Counted from the stretch's first letter, positions 35,200 to 46,401 are shown. The stretch: 64,000 nucleotides of DNA from Axinella damicornis (GCA_963931865.1 OZ007509.1:8264027-8328026); one strand, 5' to 3'. Made by a program: numbers and translations. Notes: generated from the sequence alone by a model not told the origin.

Positions 35200-37613
35200 A
35201 TATTTTGGCACTTGAAGCTGTCTTCAGTTGTGTTCAAATGTACTCCTTCCCTTCTTTCCTCAGGAGTCAGGGCCAGACAATGATGTAGCTAATAGTAGGA
35301 GAAACGTTATACTGTGCCAAAACAGTGTTATTTGTTGTGTGTAGTTTGCCCTGAGACTTTCAGGGACTGCCTTGCCTCTCACCTTTATCCTAATTGATTA
35401 CCGTTTGTGTATTTGTCTTGTTTTGTACCCCTATTTCCTCTTCTTTTTCTTTTTGTTGTTGTCATTTTCTGTGTGTACAGTGGGGAGCACGCCCTATAGG
35501 TCTAGTTACCTTTTGTGTACCCACGCTATATTATAGCAAATAAATTCAGATTCAGTGTTGGAGACCCAGAGTGCAGCATGACCTGCATGCAGGCAGAAGA
35601 TCGCCCCTCACATTCATGGATAATTATGTAGTGGTCTACAGAAACACAGTCATTGTATTCCAGCATTTGAGAGAATTCTTCATGACTGTGTCAGCTACCG
35701 GATTTCTTGTCAACAATTTTGTGTAATAATATTATGTAGGTGCATCTTTGATTACCTTGCATAATAATAATTATTATGACGTTACTGGAGACAATTAAAT
35801 AGGCCGTGTGGCCTTATTGAAGGGTCACATCAGCTTGTTGGCAGGGAGACCGACAGCATAGATATTATAGCTCATGGATCTATGCCGACAGTCAGTGGAG
35901 TGGAAACCGACGTCCGTCCATGGCTCGTCTGGCACCGTGCGCCGGGGTGTTTGGGACCAGCCCCACCTCCTGTACGATAGAGCCATATATTTTAGGTGGG
36001 AGTGGCTGCAAAAGCTGATCTACAATAATATTATAGCAACGTTATCCTGCATGCATGCATGTTCTCTGGTTCTTAAATGCCATTGACAACATTAATACAT
36101 AGACAAGCAGTAAACGATATCCTCGTTCCCATGCAGGCTCTCTCCTCAAAGAGCAAGGTTAAGTAAATGATGGCAACTGAAATGTGACTTGCAAAATCAC
36201 CTTGATAATAATGTCCACTGTGCAAGATTGAGTGCATGTACTATGAAACGTGCAATTTATAAAGAGCTAGTTGCTCAAGTAGACATGCAGAGCCAGTCCA
36301 GATGTGACCGTGTTATGTCCCATCAAGTATGAGGGTAACCCACATGCAGTCAGCTTCCATCCCATCATGATAATATAATGTGCCCAAAGCTGTCAAAATT
36401 GTTGTAAGGCAGTGTACAAACACAGAATGATAATATCTGTATTATACATTATCCTATGTGGTAAATTGGTAATTGCTCATGCTGCTTATTGCCAGTGATG
36501 TCATGTCTGCCTACCTATTATCCATCCTCTATAACTCATCTCTAATAGTCAAATGTAGTCTAAGACAACTAAGGCAGTATCTGTGGTTACGCATGTGACA
36601 GTGCCAAAATTGGATCGTGAATGTGCCTCCCTGGGTGAAGCCGATTCTTGCCTGCTCTTGTTCATGGTAGTTGGCAATGATGGTTTTCAGACCCTGTGGG
36701 TATATGAGGGTGATGATGTGTATGTCAGGGAGGGAGGGAGGGAGGGAGGGGAGGGAGGGAGGGAGGGAGGGAGGGAGGGAGGGGAGGGAGGGAGGGAGAG
36801 GGAGAGGGGAGAGGGAGGGAGGAATGGTGTCTGGTGTTACCAGATCAAAAACTGTTAGGACTGCATTTTACAATTTAAATTTAAAGACTTGATGTGTCTC
36901 GGCACGACCTGGTATCAGCTCAGAATTACGCAGAGGACATGGCAGCTGTTTAGCCCTTTATGACTGCAAAACCTGCTAGCTATGACACTTTCAGCATCAG
37001 CATCCTTGTGTGAGCATAAAAGGGTGGGTCAGGGTGAGGTGGGACTGTTCATCCATAAAATTGACCTAGATAACTTGTTGAAGGCCAATTATTTCAGCAA
37101 TTATCTATCCAGCTAGAGTGGATGTAGTTATAGTCATGTATGTACTTGGGATGGGCTGAGTGCATGCTGAAAGGCACACTGTGTGACAGTGTGGATGTGA
37201 TATAGGTAGCCCCAGTCGTGGTACATAGGTTCAGGAGCATCCAAGCAAAACCCATAATCACTTGTGAGGATCTACTTAAAGGCTAGTACGTTTGACACCC
37301 TATTACGTTTTTGATTGCTTCTTACAGTATTACTGTAAGTGATCAAAAACTGAAGGTGTAGAAGGCCTGGGAATGAGGCTATGCACGCTCCCAGGACACC
37401 TTCCACAACAAGTGGCAGTGTACGTGTAGCAAACAGAAGTTTGAAGACAAGTCTACATCTTTCCTGGCTTCATTGTGTATCCTTGGTGTGAGCCTTGTTC
37501 CCAGGCCATTCCCACCGCCACCATTTGATTGCTAGCAGTATGTAAATACGGTGGGGGATGGCCTGGGAATTCAGGTCATGTGCAATGACGTCAGGTAGAC
37601 AAGAGTGTCCCAC
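35200..37613. other. No gene recognised; GGGA microsatellite
   Basis: It contains short frames only. A purine-rich GGGA/GGA tract spans 36728-36822. At 37360 an end-like sequence GGCCTGGGAATGAGGCTA of the TAGCCTCG family is present, and at 37490-37575 a diverged inverted pair of the same family (GTTCCCAGGCC / GGCCTGGGAATTC). Confidence 0.5.
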
Positions 37614-37724
37614 CTTGTTCTTGCTGGTGGTGGGGTAGATAAGGGCCTGGAGGATCTTGAGGCAGGGCATTGTGACACCAGCCATCACTGCTGGGAGATT
37701 GAGACTTGCGGAAGAGCAGGACGA
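37614..37724 (-). pseudogene. UBR4: UBR4-like exon (MPCLKILQALI)
   Basis: Exon between CCCCAG and GTGGGA. The 3' part reads AVMAGVTMPCLKILQALIYP then TTSKNK and matches the UBR4 segment V-ENIT-MCLRILQKLI-P...SKKNK. The 5' part matches (VLLFRKSQ) only in another frame, so a one-base shift separates the two halves. Confidence 0.7.
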
Positions 37725-38474
37725 CTGGGGAGGAGAGTAGGGTAGCACGCATGTTTATTATGTTTCAACCAATTAGAGGGCTGTATTCAGTCCCCAGGCA
37801 GGAAATGAGTGTTTCATTTGCTAGATGTTAGCTGAACATGGTCTACAACAATGTACTCCAGCACAGAGGAGACAAACAACATGTACACACCTACACATCC
37901 ACCCCCACCCACCCACACACCTCACACCCCCACACCCCCCTCACCGGTCCTCATCCTCTGCTCCCAGCAGCAGTCCTCCATGTCCAGAGACGAGGAGCAA
38001 CTCTGGACGTATGACAGACAAAATAAATCAGTTTCAGCATCAACTGCTTTCTATCCTAAGCACTGGGCCTGAGTGTCATGTGATGCAATATGGAAGTGTC
38101 CAGAGGTTGGGTGTCATGTGATGCAAGGGAGATGTGGCTGAGTTGGGGTGTCATTGGAGGACTGACCAGGTTTGGGTTGGTGCGGTGACGGGTGATCTGC
38201 GCACACACACACGGGAGAGGATAAACTCGTTCAGTTCAGCAGTGGCCACAACATCATCCCTAAACATTTGAAGCAGAAAGCATGAGAACAGAATGACATC
38301 TGCAGTTCCTCCTTCCAACCTCTCTCACTCCCTCTACCCTTTACTCTTCCCTCCCTCCTTCTCCACCCACTCCCCTCCACTCTCCCCCTCCCTCTCTACA
38401 CTCCCCTAGCTGCTCCCTCACTCTCCACCCACTCCCCTCCACTCTCCCCCCTCCCTCCCCTTCTCCCCTCTCAC

Positions 38475-38716
38475 CGAGTGATATGTCGGAGCAGTTTCCT
38501 CACTTCCCTCTGTATCTAACAAAGGGTTGCCACTTCGCAGGTTGAATTCCACCAACTCTTGGATCAAGTTCTGTTGCACAAGTGGTCGTCGAGTCTGCGG
38601 GGTGAGAGGGAGGGCCCTCAGGAGTGTAATGCAGCGCTCTGTCGCTGCAGAGGAACACCCAAAGCACCTCCTCTGGTGGTGGGTTGGCGATGACGCAGTT
38701 GGTGTGAAGGTCGCAG
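38475..38716 (-). pseudogene. UBR4: UBR4-like exon (CFGCSSAATERCITLLRAL)
   Basis: It reads RRCFGCSSAATERCITLLRA, then QNLIQELVEFNLRSGN, closely matching UBR4 CYGCASAVTEHCITLLRAL and GLIRELFDYNLR. The following EVRKLLRHITR is one frame off because of an extra G after codon 'DTE'. The exon ends at GTGAGA. A long GT microsatellite lies just upstream on the plus strand (38733-38810). Confidence 0.8.
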
Positions 38717-38732
38717 CTGGGAGGGTGGGGAG

Positions 38733-38788
<56 letters not shown>

Positions 38789-38810
38789 ATATGTGTGTGT
38801 GTGTGTGTGC
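38733..38810. repeat. GT microsatellite
   Basis: More than 25 GT dinucleotides with few interruptions, in the UBR4-like intron next to the acceptor of the exon at 38475-38716. The long Cys/Val and Thr/His frames here are artefacts of the repeat. Confidence 0.95.
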
Positions 38811-38970
38811 AAGGAACATGTTTGATGCGAAAGTGGAACACGATACATGCATTGCACAATATTATCATTCAAAACAAAATGAATTATTTTCCAGACAATC
38901 TGCACCAGTCCTCGGATTCATTCAATTATCATATGCACCACTAAGACTTCCCTGTCACTAGAGTACATAC

Positions 38971-39099
38971 TCTAATCTGGGAGGGAAGGGTTGGTGCAGC
39001 AGCTGGGGTGCTGGGTTCAGAGGGGGAGATAGGAGGCGGTCCTATCTCCAGCTTCTTCTGGTCATACTTCACAAGCTCCTTGCGTAACGCCAGCACACC
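38971..39099 (-). CDS. UBR4: UBR4-like exon (VLALRKELVKYD), intact
   Basis: A 129-bp, 43-codon exon after TTTGTAG and before GTATGT. It reads GVLALRKELVKYDQKKLEIG, then PPPISPSEPSTPAAAPTLPS and QIR. It matches UBR4 K-V-ASRKELLEYD. Phase 0 in and out, consistent with the exon at 52090-52293 that ends NIIQ. No disruption was seen. Confidence 0.8.
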
Positions 39100-39159
39100 C
39101 TACAAAGAAGAGAAGTAATCTGGTTGGTCAGTTCAATCAAGGGAAAAATATCAATAACC

Positions 39160-39600
39160 CATCCATGGGATAACATCCATGGGATAACAATGGGTCTCAG
39201 TGGATTCGCATTATTCCCTGTGCCTGACAGTGGGAACTCTGCCTCTGAACCATCAATGGGTTTTGGGTCTTAAGATGGGAATTCCCCATAACCCACATTC
39301 CCAAAGCGGGACTCTGACATACATGTAGTAACAATGGGAGCATAAAACCCATTGATGGGAGATTATATTACCATTCATGGGATTCTGGGTTTGGATAATG
39401 GGAAGATACATTCCCATTCTGTTCCCATAGTGGGATTTCCATAACTTGGAGGTGGGAATGTTAACAGTGTGAAACCAATGAATGGGAAGACGTGTTCCCA
39501 TTCATGGGGATTGCGGTTCCCAAAGTGGGATTTCCATAACTTGACAGTGGGAATGTGCAAACCCGTGAGTACAAACAGCTACTCCCATTCATTGGACTTG
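39160..39600. repeat. Repeats of the TCCCATTCATGGG type
   Basis: Several diverged copies of a TTCCCATTCATGGGGATT / CCCAAAGTGGGATTTCCATA motif lie in both orientations between 39160 and 39600, with a further copy right of the transposon at 42050-42105 and related sequence at 51790-51970. The transposon at 39612-42045 appears to lie within this repeat. Confidence 0.65.
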
Positions 39601-39855
39601 GGATATGAGCCTGTGAAAGCTAAAACCAACCTTATGGAGAAATAACTACATTTGCAGGACCCCGAAAATTGAAATTTTGGTTTTTGCAGTAGTGACACCT
39701 GTCTACTTCTGATTACAGTGGGTTAGAACATTCAAGCGTCACTTGTTATGTGCTAGTGGTCAGCTTTTTGCGGTCAAATAATATAAATTTTGTGGTTTTA
39801 GCTGAGAAGCCATGCACAGTATTGCGCAATAGTGGTGACAGGTAAATTTGTCAGC

Positions 39856-41854
39856 ATGGCTAGTTCCAGTGAGTGCATTGCTAGCTCTGTTATAGCGGAT
39901 CAAGCTACTTTAGAGCAGATCGGAGAAGAGGAGGCTAGCTTCTATGGTACTTCTGAGGAGGCAGTGGACTCTGATATGCCTACCAGTGATGATGACTCTG
40001 ATGAAGTATTTCTTAGTGAAGATGAAGCACAGTCCCGTAGATCTATCACCTCAATGCATACTCCATCAGGATCTGTGGCTCCAGGACCTACGTAGTACTA
40101 CCTCTCAAATCGATGACACAGAAGTGGCTAGTGAATTTGAGAAAGGGGTGTGGATGTAGTGAATGGTGTTACGAGCAATTTGATGTTTCTGAGGTAGAGG
40201 AATATATCAAAGAACTTACCAAGACTGAACGTGCCATGTTTTTGATGGGAAACTAGAGATACTGATTCGAGATCCCGGCACTGTTGTCCATGCTCGATCA
40301 TCCAAGGCTGTAATGAAGCAACGACTCACAGCTACCTATGCTTGCCAAAAGGCATTTTGCTTCCTTCATGGTATTGGAGAGTTCAGGACGTGACTAAAAC
40401 ACGGAACGGAACGGAAAACGGACCGAGTTTTTTTCATGCCCGGGCACCCTAGACACCGTATATTTGATCGTGCAGTGAACCAAAGTTTAGTAGCACAGGT
40501 CTGCAGTCCAGCAGACAGTCACCAGCACCCAAGTCCACAGTCACAGTGGTCACGGGGTTATCCGTGGTATCGCTCTGAACATCGCCGAGCCGGCCGAGCG
40601 CCAGCCTCCCGGGTCTGGCTTCGCCGCCAGACTTGACTGCCCTCCTGTAGATGCCTACGTGAGCGCTTAAGTAGCCTTGGTGGGCTGTTTCTGCATGTAA
40701 CCGATCATGGCATTACATCATTGCATGCAACTAATCACCTCACTACATCATTGCATGCAACCTGTCACGGCATTACATCATTGATACATACTGTCACTGC
40801 TGTCTCCACTATCTCCACTGTCACAGTAGTCACTGCTGTCACAGTAGTCACAGTAGTCACAACTGTCACAGTAGTCACAGTAGTCACAACTGTCACAGTA
40901 GTCACAACACAGCCTTGGTGGGCTGCTCCTATGCACTGAAGTAGTCATAGATTCGTGACAGGCAGGTTAGCACGCGAGACTAGGTAGATCGTGGTTTAAT
41001 TGTAGCTACTGATCGACCAGTGATGTCGACCTGAGCTGTGTACCAGACTTGAGCTGCGAGGCGCTGGTCACCGTTCATCCATGGCTGCGCGGAGGCACTG
41101 GTGGTCGTCCGCTGGGCTGCAGACTGGCTGTACTAAGCTAAATTGTAGTTTTACTGTGCGATGGAGTAGACGCCGTGTGTAGCGCATGTAAACCCAGTCC
41201 GTTTTCTGGTCCGTTTTCCGGTCCGTTTTCCAGTCCGTTCCGTGTTTTAGTCACGTCCGAGAGTTCACTCTCCATGCTCTGAAGAAACACCTATTGGAGG
41301 CCGGACCAACACCACGAGAACATGGGTCTAAGGGTTGCAAAACAAATCTGGTTTGGCCTATTTCATGTGGCGTACTATAGTGGGCTTGAATGACGAGATA
41401 GCCCTATCCTTCATGAGAGTTGGGCACACACGGTGTTTGGTGGATGCATGCTGTGGCCTTCTAAAGAAGCGCTATAGGTCATCTGAATGTGATACCATGG
41501 AGCATTTGAAGACAACAGTTGAGCTTTCCGCAAAATGCAGCTTTTCGATTGGGAATGGAGAGAGTGGGACACTTTTCTCCTCAAAAGCTTCAAGCCATAC
41601 CCAGGAATCAGTACTTCAGATTCTCCAAAGCTTCATCCGGAGATGTGTTTACCCGTGCTTTGTGTGATGCACCTGAATCTCGGTTCAAACTGCTCAAATG
41701 AGGTGTACGCGTGGACCAGTTCAAATCTGATTGTCTACCTCCTGTACTAGCACCTCCAGGAATTACTGCTGCACGAGCTCAATACCTTTACGATGAGGTC
41801 AGGGAATTCGTTTACCCTGAGTTTAGGGATGTGTTGTGCCCTTCTCCAAATTAG
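39856..41854 (+). pseudogene. DUF7869-like transposase gene, interrupted
   Basis: It starts MASSSECIASSVIADQATLE with an acidic segment (SDDDSDEVFLSEDE). After frame breaks it reads LIRDPGTVVHARSSKAVMKQ, then QKAFCFLHGIGEF. Past the inserted element it continues TLHALKKHLLEAGPTPREHG in the same frame, then YFMWRTIVGLNDEIALSFMR and VGHTRCLVDACCGLLKKRYR. The last part (GHT-x-x-x-D--x-GL-KKRYR) is the hallmark of the DUF7869 transposase-like domain of many invertebrate repeats. A further shift follows near 41515, then PPVLAPPGITAARAQYLYDE to a stop at 41852. The gene is broken by indels and the insertion. Confidence 0.65.
40377..41267. mobile_element. 873-bp non-autonomous element with 9-bp target duplication, inside a transposase gene
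   Basis: The element at 40386-41258 begins GGACGTGACTAAAACACGG and ends with the exact inverse. Its arms continue through diverged repeats of the type CGGAACGGA and TCCGTTTTCC. It is flanked by the 9-bp direct repeat GAGAGTTCA (40377-40385 and 41259-41267). The interior is non-coding and includes CACAGTAGTCACA-type tandem repeats (40790-40915). Removing it with one copy of the duplication restores the reading frame GIGEF-TLHALKK. Confidence 0.93.
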
Positions 41855-42186
41855 AACTTGTTCGGACAAGCTGTTTTCTCAGACTTGCTCTTTTGAACTA
41901 TGAAGATATTTGGTTAAGTACTAAGTTAAGTATCAATAACATGTCAGGGAAAAAGCACATATGGGCTTCCTGTTATGTCTACATCAGATAGGAAGTGTAA
42001 AAACCAATTTTTGCTGTTTCACCCTTAGGTTGGTTTTTGCTTTCGCTGTGCCAAACCCACGAATGGGAAGACTGTTCCCATTCATGAGATTGGCGTACCC
42101 AAAGTGTAGCTAGCTAGCTTAGCTAAAGTTGACCTTAGAACCAACTACAACACGACTACAGACTGTGATCCTACTCTTTGTTCGTA

Positions 42187-42540
42187 GATGTTGATGCTGA
42201 TATCAACAAGATTGCAGGTGTCGGCAGTCCACAGCCAATCATTGTCACCATTGGCACTCTGAAAAATCCAAGAGAAGTTTATATCATTGCTGAACAGTTA
42301 GTAATTGCGAACATTTCACCCCATAGCTGTGCTGCAGCATTGCTCTCAGCTTTTTACGTGATGAACATGCAATTCCCAAATGGGCTTAGTAATTTCTATA
42401 CGGTGCTAGAGATTTTGCTTTTAAACCAGTGTCCGAAAGGAATACCGATTATTGTATCGCAAGTGATTTCACTTTACATGTATAGTGAACATTGTAGGTG
42501 TTATGTATTGAATTTGCACATAGCTACTGTTGTATTGTAA
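42187..42540 (+). CDS. Terminal exon of a lineage-expanded uncharacterised family
   Basis: After an acceptor TTCGTAG the frame reads DVDADINKIAGVGSPQPIIV, then TIGTLKNPREVYIIAEQLVI and CAAALLSAFYVMNMQFPNGL, with a stop about 118 residues on. The pattern 'P-I-V--G-L-x-x-P-x-x-x-x-I---L------LL-AFYV--x-x-x-P' resembles the C-terminal part of uncharacterised transposon-linked proteins in invertebrates. It is open throughout. Neighbours are a transposon on the left and a Tc1-like relic on the right. Confidence 0.4.
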   Translation, partial: DVDADINKIAGVGSPQPIIVTIGTLKNPREVYIIAEQLVIANISPHSCAAALLSAFYVMNMQFPNGLSNFYTVLEILLLNQCPKGIPIIVSQVISLYMYSEHCRCYVLNLHIATVVL

Positions 42541-42719
42541 TATAATATGCAAATTTAATATAAAGTTAACTTTGACCTACTAATATACTTGTTGTGCATG
42601 GCACACTATTACTACTTGTTGTGCATGGCACACTTACTATGGTGGTAGTAGAACACTTTCAAATAGAGTGCATAACACACTTGCAAATAACCCCATTTGA
42701 TATCGATAGTGCTGACCTA

Positions 42720-43170
42720 GACAGCGCAGGCATGAGCAAAGAAACACAAGAAGTGTGGAAGTAGTGTTGTACAGACAAAATCTTCAAACACATCGCCATT
42801 GACTGTTCCCTCATGAATATACACATCTTCAACTCCACGCATGCTTATTACTCCAATTGCTGACACTCTTTTTCCCCTTACACATAGTTGCATGGTGATC
42901 AACTGGGGTCATACCTCTCAAGCATAACCATAACGACGTATATTGTTACGGCGATCACAACCAGTCTCATCGAACACATTAGGGTCTAAACAGGCTATTT
43001 CAAGAAATTCTCCACGTTTCTCCTGACTTCGCTGGAGTGCTGCTTTTCTGAGTTTCTGTCCAGTGAAGCCAAGGCTATGGATTGTCCTACATATGGTTGA
43101 TGGGTGTACCTCATGTCCAGTTGCTTCAAATAGCTCATCACACACTTCAGTTAGATACATGCTAGACTTG
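42720..43170 (-). pseudogene. Tc1/mariner-type transposase, C-terminal fragment
   Basis: It reads YLTEVCDELFEATGHEVHPS, TICRTIHSLGFTGQKLRK, and later DPNVFDETGCDRRNNIRRYG, followed in shifted frames by RGKRVSAIGVISMRGVED and GTVNGDVFEDFV. This is the HTH linker plus the first catalytic aspartate region (VF-DETG-D--) of IS630/Tc1/mariner transposases. The part that should carry the last catalytic residues is missing after LLPHF. Two frame changes lie near 42900. Confidence 0.75.
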
Positions 43171-43779
43171 TTAACCCTTTAACCACCGAATTCTTCCCAC
43201 CAAGACAACACATTTTCATGCATTCAGCGCACACCACTTTCGTAGGTACTCCTCTCCCACAGCATACGCTCCTCAGCGGCCAAACTTGGTGGGGCCCGCA
43301 CACATGGAGAGACCCCTCTGGCAATACCGTTAATGATATTCATGACCCCCCAAAAGGCCAGCAATCGGAGGTCAAATGTGGATGTCAGCCGGATTTTCGC
43401 CCAGCATTTCCCTAAACTTGGGCCAGATCCGACTGATGGCACACCTTACACCACCAATTTGCATGTTTTCTTGAGGCCCTGGGTGGGGTCTATGAATATC
43501 ATTAGAATCAAATATCCTGGGGCCAATGAATCTCATTAAAATCAAAAAACGCCCACGACAGTCGAAGGGGGGGCCCTCGCCCCCCCTTTCGAAACCCCCC
43601 TGCCTTTCGTTTAGTGGGGAGGGCGCGCCGAAATCTGACCAAATTTTTGGGTTCGTCCCTCAAAATTGTCCCTAGGCCCTCTGAAGACTTTTTGGTCTCT
43701 TTTTGGACTGACGAGAAGCCCTATGAGTGCATAGGGTCAAAATGACGCCTATAGACGTCAATGGGGCTTAAAGGGTTAA
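43171..43779. mobile_element. 609-bp TTAA element (piggyBac-like MITE) in a transposase gene
   Basis: Ends TTAACCCTTTAA and TTAAAGGGTTAA with TTAA at both borders (43171-43174 and 43776-43779) fit piggyBac-type insertion. A second copy with about 90 percent identity by eye is at 54453-55055. No transposase is inside. Excision to a single TTAA rejoins the flanking transposase in frame (LLNK at the junction). Confidence 0.9.
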
Positions 43780-44009
43780 GCAGGGATTGCATCACTGTGA
43801 CCTGCTCAAATTCATCCAGCAACCTGTGAGGTCCATGGCGGTATTCTGTAGGTGATACAGATCCAGTTTCATAAAATCTCTTGTGTGTAGCGTCGCACAC
43901 TGCTCTCACCGATGCATAACAGGTCTGCAATGTCATTGGGGCCCATATCCCTGGCAATCCGAAGCCAGACAATTCGCCAACGTAAGTCGTCTGAGTACGG
44001 TGAAGGCAT
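43780..44009 (-). pseudogene. Tc1/mariner-type transposase, N-terminal fragment
   Basis: It starts at ATG (44007-44009, minus): MPSPYSDDLRWRIVWLRIAR, then DMGPNDIADLLCIGESSVRR, a helix-turn-helix of the IS630/Tc1 type. After a one-base shift near 43880 it reads KRFYETGSVSPTEYRHGPHR and LLDEFEQVTVMQSLL, running into the TTAA element. With the fragment at 42720-43170 it formed one gene. Confidence 0.75.
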
Positions 44010-44479
44010 ACTTGCGTGCTATCTAAACAACGATCGTACAACTGTGTAAACACCACTCGAATTCAAATTTCGTGGTATTGCGGAATTGCGTAATGCGTAA
44101 TCGAACGTGTACTGCGTGTGCGCTATATACTGGCTGTGGTTAAAGCCACCGCCCATTTCACTACTGTCTATTTGCTATTCACCTATTTCTGCATCCAAGC
44201 AACTTGCAAAGGTTTGTAACATAAAACCAGTGACGTGGTCAGTTCGAATGCTATTCTCTCCCTTCCCTGGGCTGCGTGGAGTACACATCCCCAAAGTACT
44301 GTGGCCATCGCACGAGCATGTGTAACTTCACTTACATACACCCCACTGTTGTCGGACTCCACGTAAAAGTAGACCTTGCAGGTTTTAGCCCTGTAGCCAA
44401 CTGACTGGATGTGGCCCAGTCAAGTCTCGTCACAGCTGCCCTTGATGATGACCATTTCACCCTTTTCAGGGTAGTATGG

Positions 44480-45125
44480 AACATGGACCCTATCAGCAGA
44501 AAGCGGAATATGCGGACGAAGATGGTCCACTAAAATAAATGCAGAACAATCTTCAGGGAAGAGACGATTGACTTGTTGCAGCGTCTCATTCTGAGGCACA
44601 GTGTGCTGACTGAAGAGGTCCTTGGACTAGAGAAATGTGTTGTGACGGTTGATAATCTCCTTTCCTTGACCGAAGATATTGACCGCTTCTCAGCACCTGA
44701 TAACTACTGGTGTTACTGTTTTGAGAGGGCTGTGTCCAAGTACGTCAATAGGTCGAGCAACAAGCAAAACATCGAATGTACCTACGCAAATGCAGAATGC
44801 CATTGGGAAACAAATTCTCTCATTTCAAGGACCAACAGCAACCACTTCCAGAAATTTCTGAAGGAAGACTGGTAATTTTAGATCTTACCAGAGAAGTACT
44901 GGTTCCTGAGCGAGTGCCCTTTATTTGTGGCCAAAAGACTTAAGTTTGAGACCAATTTACGATAGTATTGGAGGGTGAATTCTGAGCCTAAAGTACGACT
45001 GAGCATGAACTATGCCTACAGGTACAGGTTTAGTCTATTCCATTGCAGACCCCAACTTCCAGGCCAGTGAGTGAGAGAAATTGATCTTGGATCATTTCTC
45101 TCACTCACTGGCTTGGATTCTAGCT
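44480..45125 (+). repeat. Repeat R copy 1 with CACTA/DUF4218-like coding relic
   Basis: This segment is repeated at 47116-47765. In both a frame reads LLQRLILRHSVLTEEVLGLE, then LTEDIDRFSAPDNYWCYCFE and RAVSKYVNRSSNKQNIECTY. The 'NYWC--FER---K' box recalls DUF4218 regions found beside transposases of the CACTA/En-Spm type; this is a weak family match. The segment ends in a near-perfect hairpin (45063-45112, arms AGTGAGTGAGAGAAA). Confidence 0.6.
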
Positions 45126-45424
45126 CAGTACTGGCTGAGATAGTAAGTATGGGATGGGTAGCATCCAAAGAAACTTATTAGGCGTCTCAGACCAGAAAGA
45201 GGGTCATGTACTGTTGAAATTGGGGTGTTCATTCGCATGTTACAGAATAGCACCTGTGTGCCTGGGATGCTACAGTGGCACCGGTTTCCATGGTAACATT
45301 GCTACTATAACCACACTGAATCTGATGTGTTCTTTGTTCCCACAAATTGATGGCATTTTGTTGTACACACTTTATTGTGGATCCATATCCATTGATTCCC
45401 ACACTTTACATCATCAAAGTCAAA

Positions 45425-45524
45425 ATGGCAACCAGCAGCGCTTGCGCCGTTAGCAAGTGGGACGAAGAGCAGGTTGCGGAGGCTATTGTTGGGGAGTTCG
45501 GGGAAGTAGGCAAACTTATTCGAG
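45425..45524 (+). CDS. First coding exon of uncharacterised family, copy 1
   Basis: ATG at 45425 begins MATSSACAVSKWDEEQVAEA, then IVGEFGEVGKLIR before GTAAAC. The W-x-x-E-x-V segment resembles the start of SAM-like domains in lineage-expanded invertebrate proteins. A paralogous first exon is at 48458-48560 (with SEWDEEQVAEAIVGEFGEEV). The upstream 110 bp is also conserved between the copies, so promoter and exon were duplicated together. Confidence 0.5.
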
Positions 45525-45699
45525 GTAAACCGTGTTACAGACCTTTGCAAGTTGCTTGACCCAGCAAATAGAAAATGGGCGTTTCCGACGAAATTAATGA
45601 AATGTTTGCGGTTAAGGGTCACCGCCTGATCTGTACACGTGGCATAAGCGCGCCATCTTGGCCAACTACTAGCTAGCTAAGAATGCGAGTTCTTGTTGA

Positions 45700-46294
45700 C
45701 AATGTCGTTCTACCGTCCCCCCTGGGGAGACTATTCACTGTGTGGGAGCAATTCACCCGAACCTTCGTGGAGTAATTCAAGCTCAATGCCGTTAGACGCA
45801 ATCCCACAAGGCAGCGGTAGCTGGAGCTACCGTTCGACTTGCCATAGTGACGCTGAGGCTAACCCCCATGGCAGCGGTAGCGGGACTTCGGCCTCATCTC
45901 TGACTCCGCTCCGCAGCAGTCCATTCAGCAAGTGTACCTGAAAGTTCTTAGCCCATCGAATAAGAAGGATTTCAGTATGTTTACTGTACGGGACATTTAA
46001 CCTGATGAGCTTTCAACACTTGATGAGCTGAAAGAAGAGGTTTTCGTGCAGTGTGGAGAAGATGCTCAACTCCGTCAGTCATTAAAGTTTAAGATGGGTT
46101 ATTTTCGCCGCTCACAGAAGCTGTGGATTAACAATAAACAGGACCTTCATGATGCTTGGGATATTCTGCGCAATGGTGAGAGACATACCTTGTGGGCACT
46201 GGGAACTGCAGAGAAAAAGTGTAAGAAACAGACAAGGGAATCGTTGGATTTATCTGATGACGACACAGACTTGGCGGACAGGTATGCCCGATGA
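45700..46294 (+). CDS. Exons of the same family: Ser-rich segment and PB1/ubiquitin-like domain
   Basis: A Ser/Gly-rich frame (MSFYRPPWGDYSLCGSNSPE) is followed, after an apparent TAA at 46001, by DELSTLDELKEEVFVQCGED, LRQSLKFKMGYFRRSQKLWI and NNKQDLHDAWDILRNGERHT, then LWAL. This is a PB1/ubiquitin-like beta-grasp pattern (a KMGY loop, a D-L-x-x-W helix and a final 'TLW' strand). A donor-like GTATGC follows. Its neighbours suggest it is the middle of the gene that starts at 45425. The TAA may be real decay. Confidence 0.5.
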
Positions 46295-46341
46295 CACAGT
46301 GCTATTTCTAATGAGTAGGACTTGTGCCCATGAAAGTTAGA

Positions 46342-46401
46342 ACCCTTCAGTGGAAGGGGCAGACTGAGTGATCAATCAGTCTGCCCCTTCCACTGAAGGG
46401 T
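46342..46401. repeat. Perfect 26-bp-arm palindrome
   Basis: Arms ACCCTTCAGTGGAAGGGGCA plus GACTGA and the exact inverse, with an 8-base loop. It lies in the intron after the PB1-like exon and may be a tiny fold-back element. Confidence 0.92.

Larger units (their letters stand above)
39612..42045 (+). mobile_element. DNA transposon with DUF7869-like transposase
   Basis: Ends GTGAAAGCTAAAACCAACCT (left) and the inverse of GCGAAAGCAAAAACCAACCT (right) bound a 2.4-kb unit. The repeat that surrounds it continues on both sides. Inside lies a plus-strand gene (39856 to about 41854) that is split by a younger element at 40386-41258. The target duplication was not resolved. Confidence 0.6.

Noticed and set aside
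20000..37600. tRNA or rRNA genes
   Set aside because: I looked for cloverleaf-like A and B box pairs and rRNA-like segments by eye and saw none I could support; a covariance-model search would be decisive.
38418..38961. Frames with long Cys-Val or Thr-His runs
   Set aside because: They translate the GT microsatellite at 38733-38810. Only the UBR4-like exon beside it is kept.
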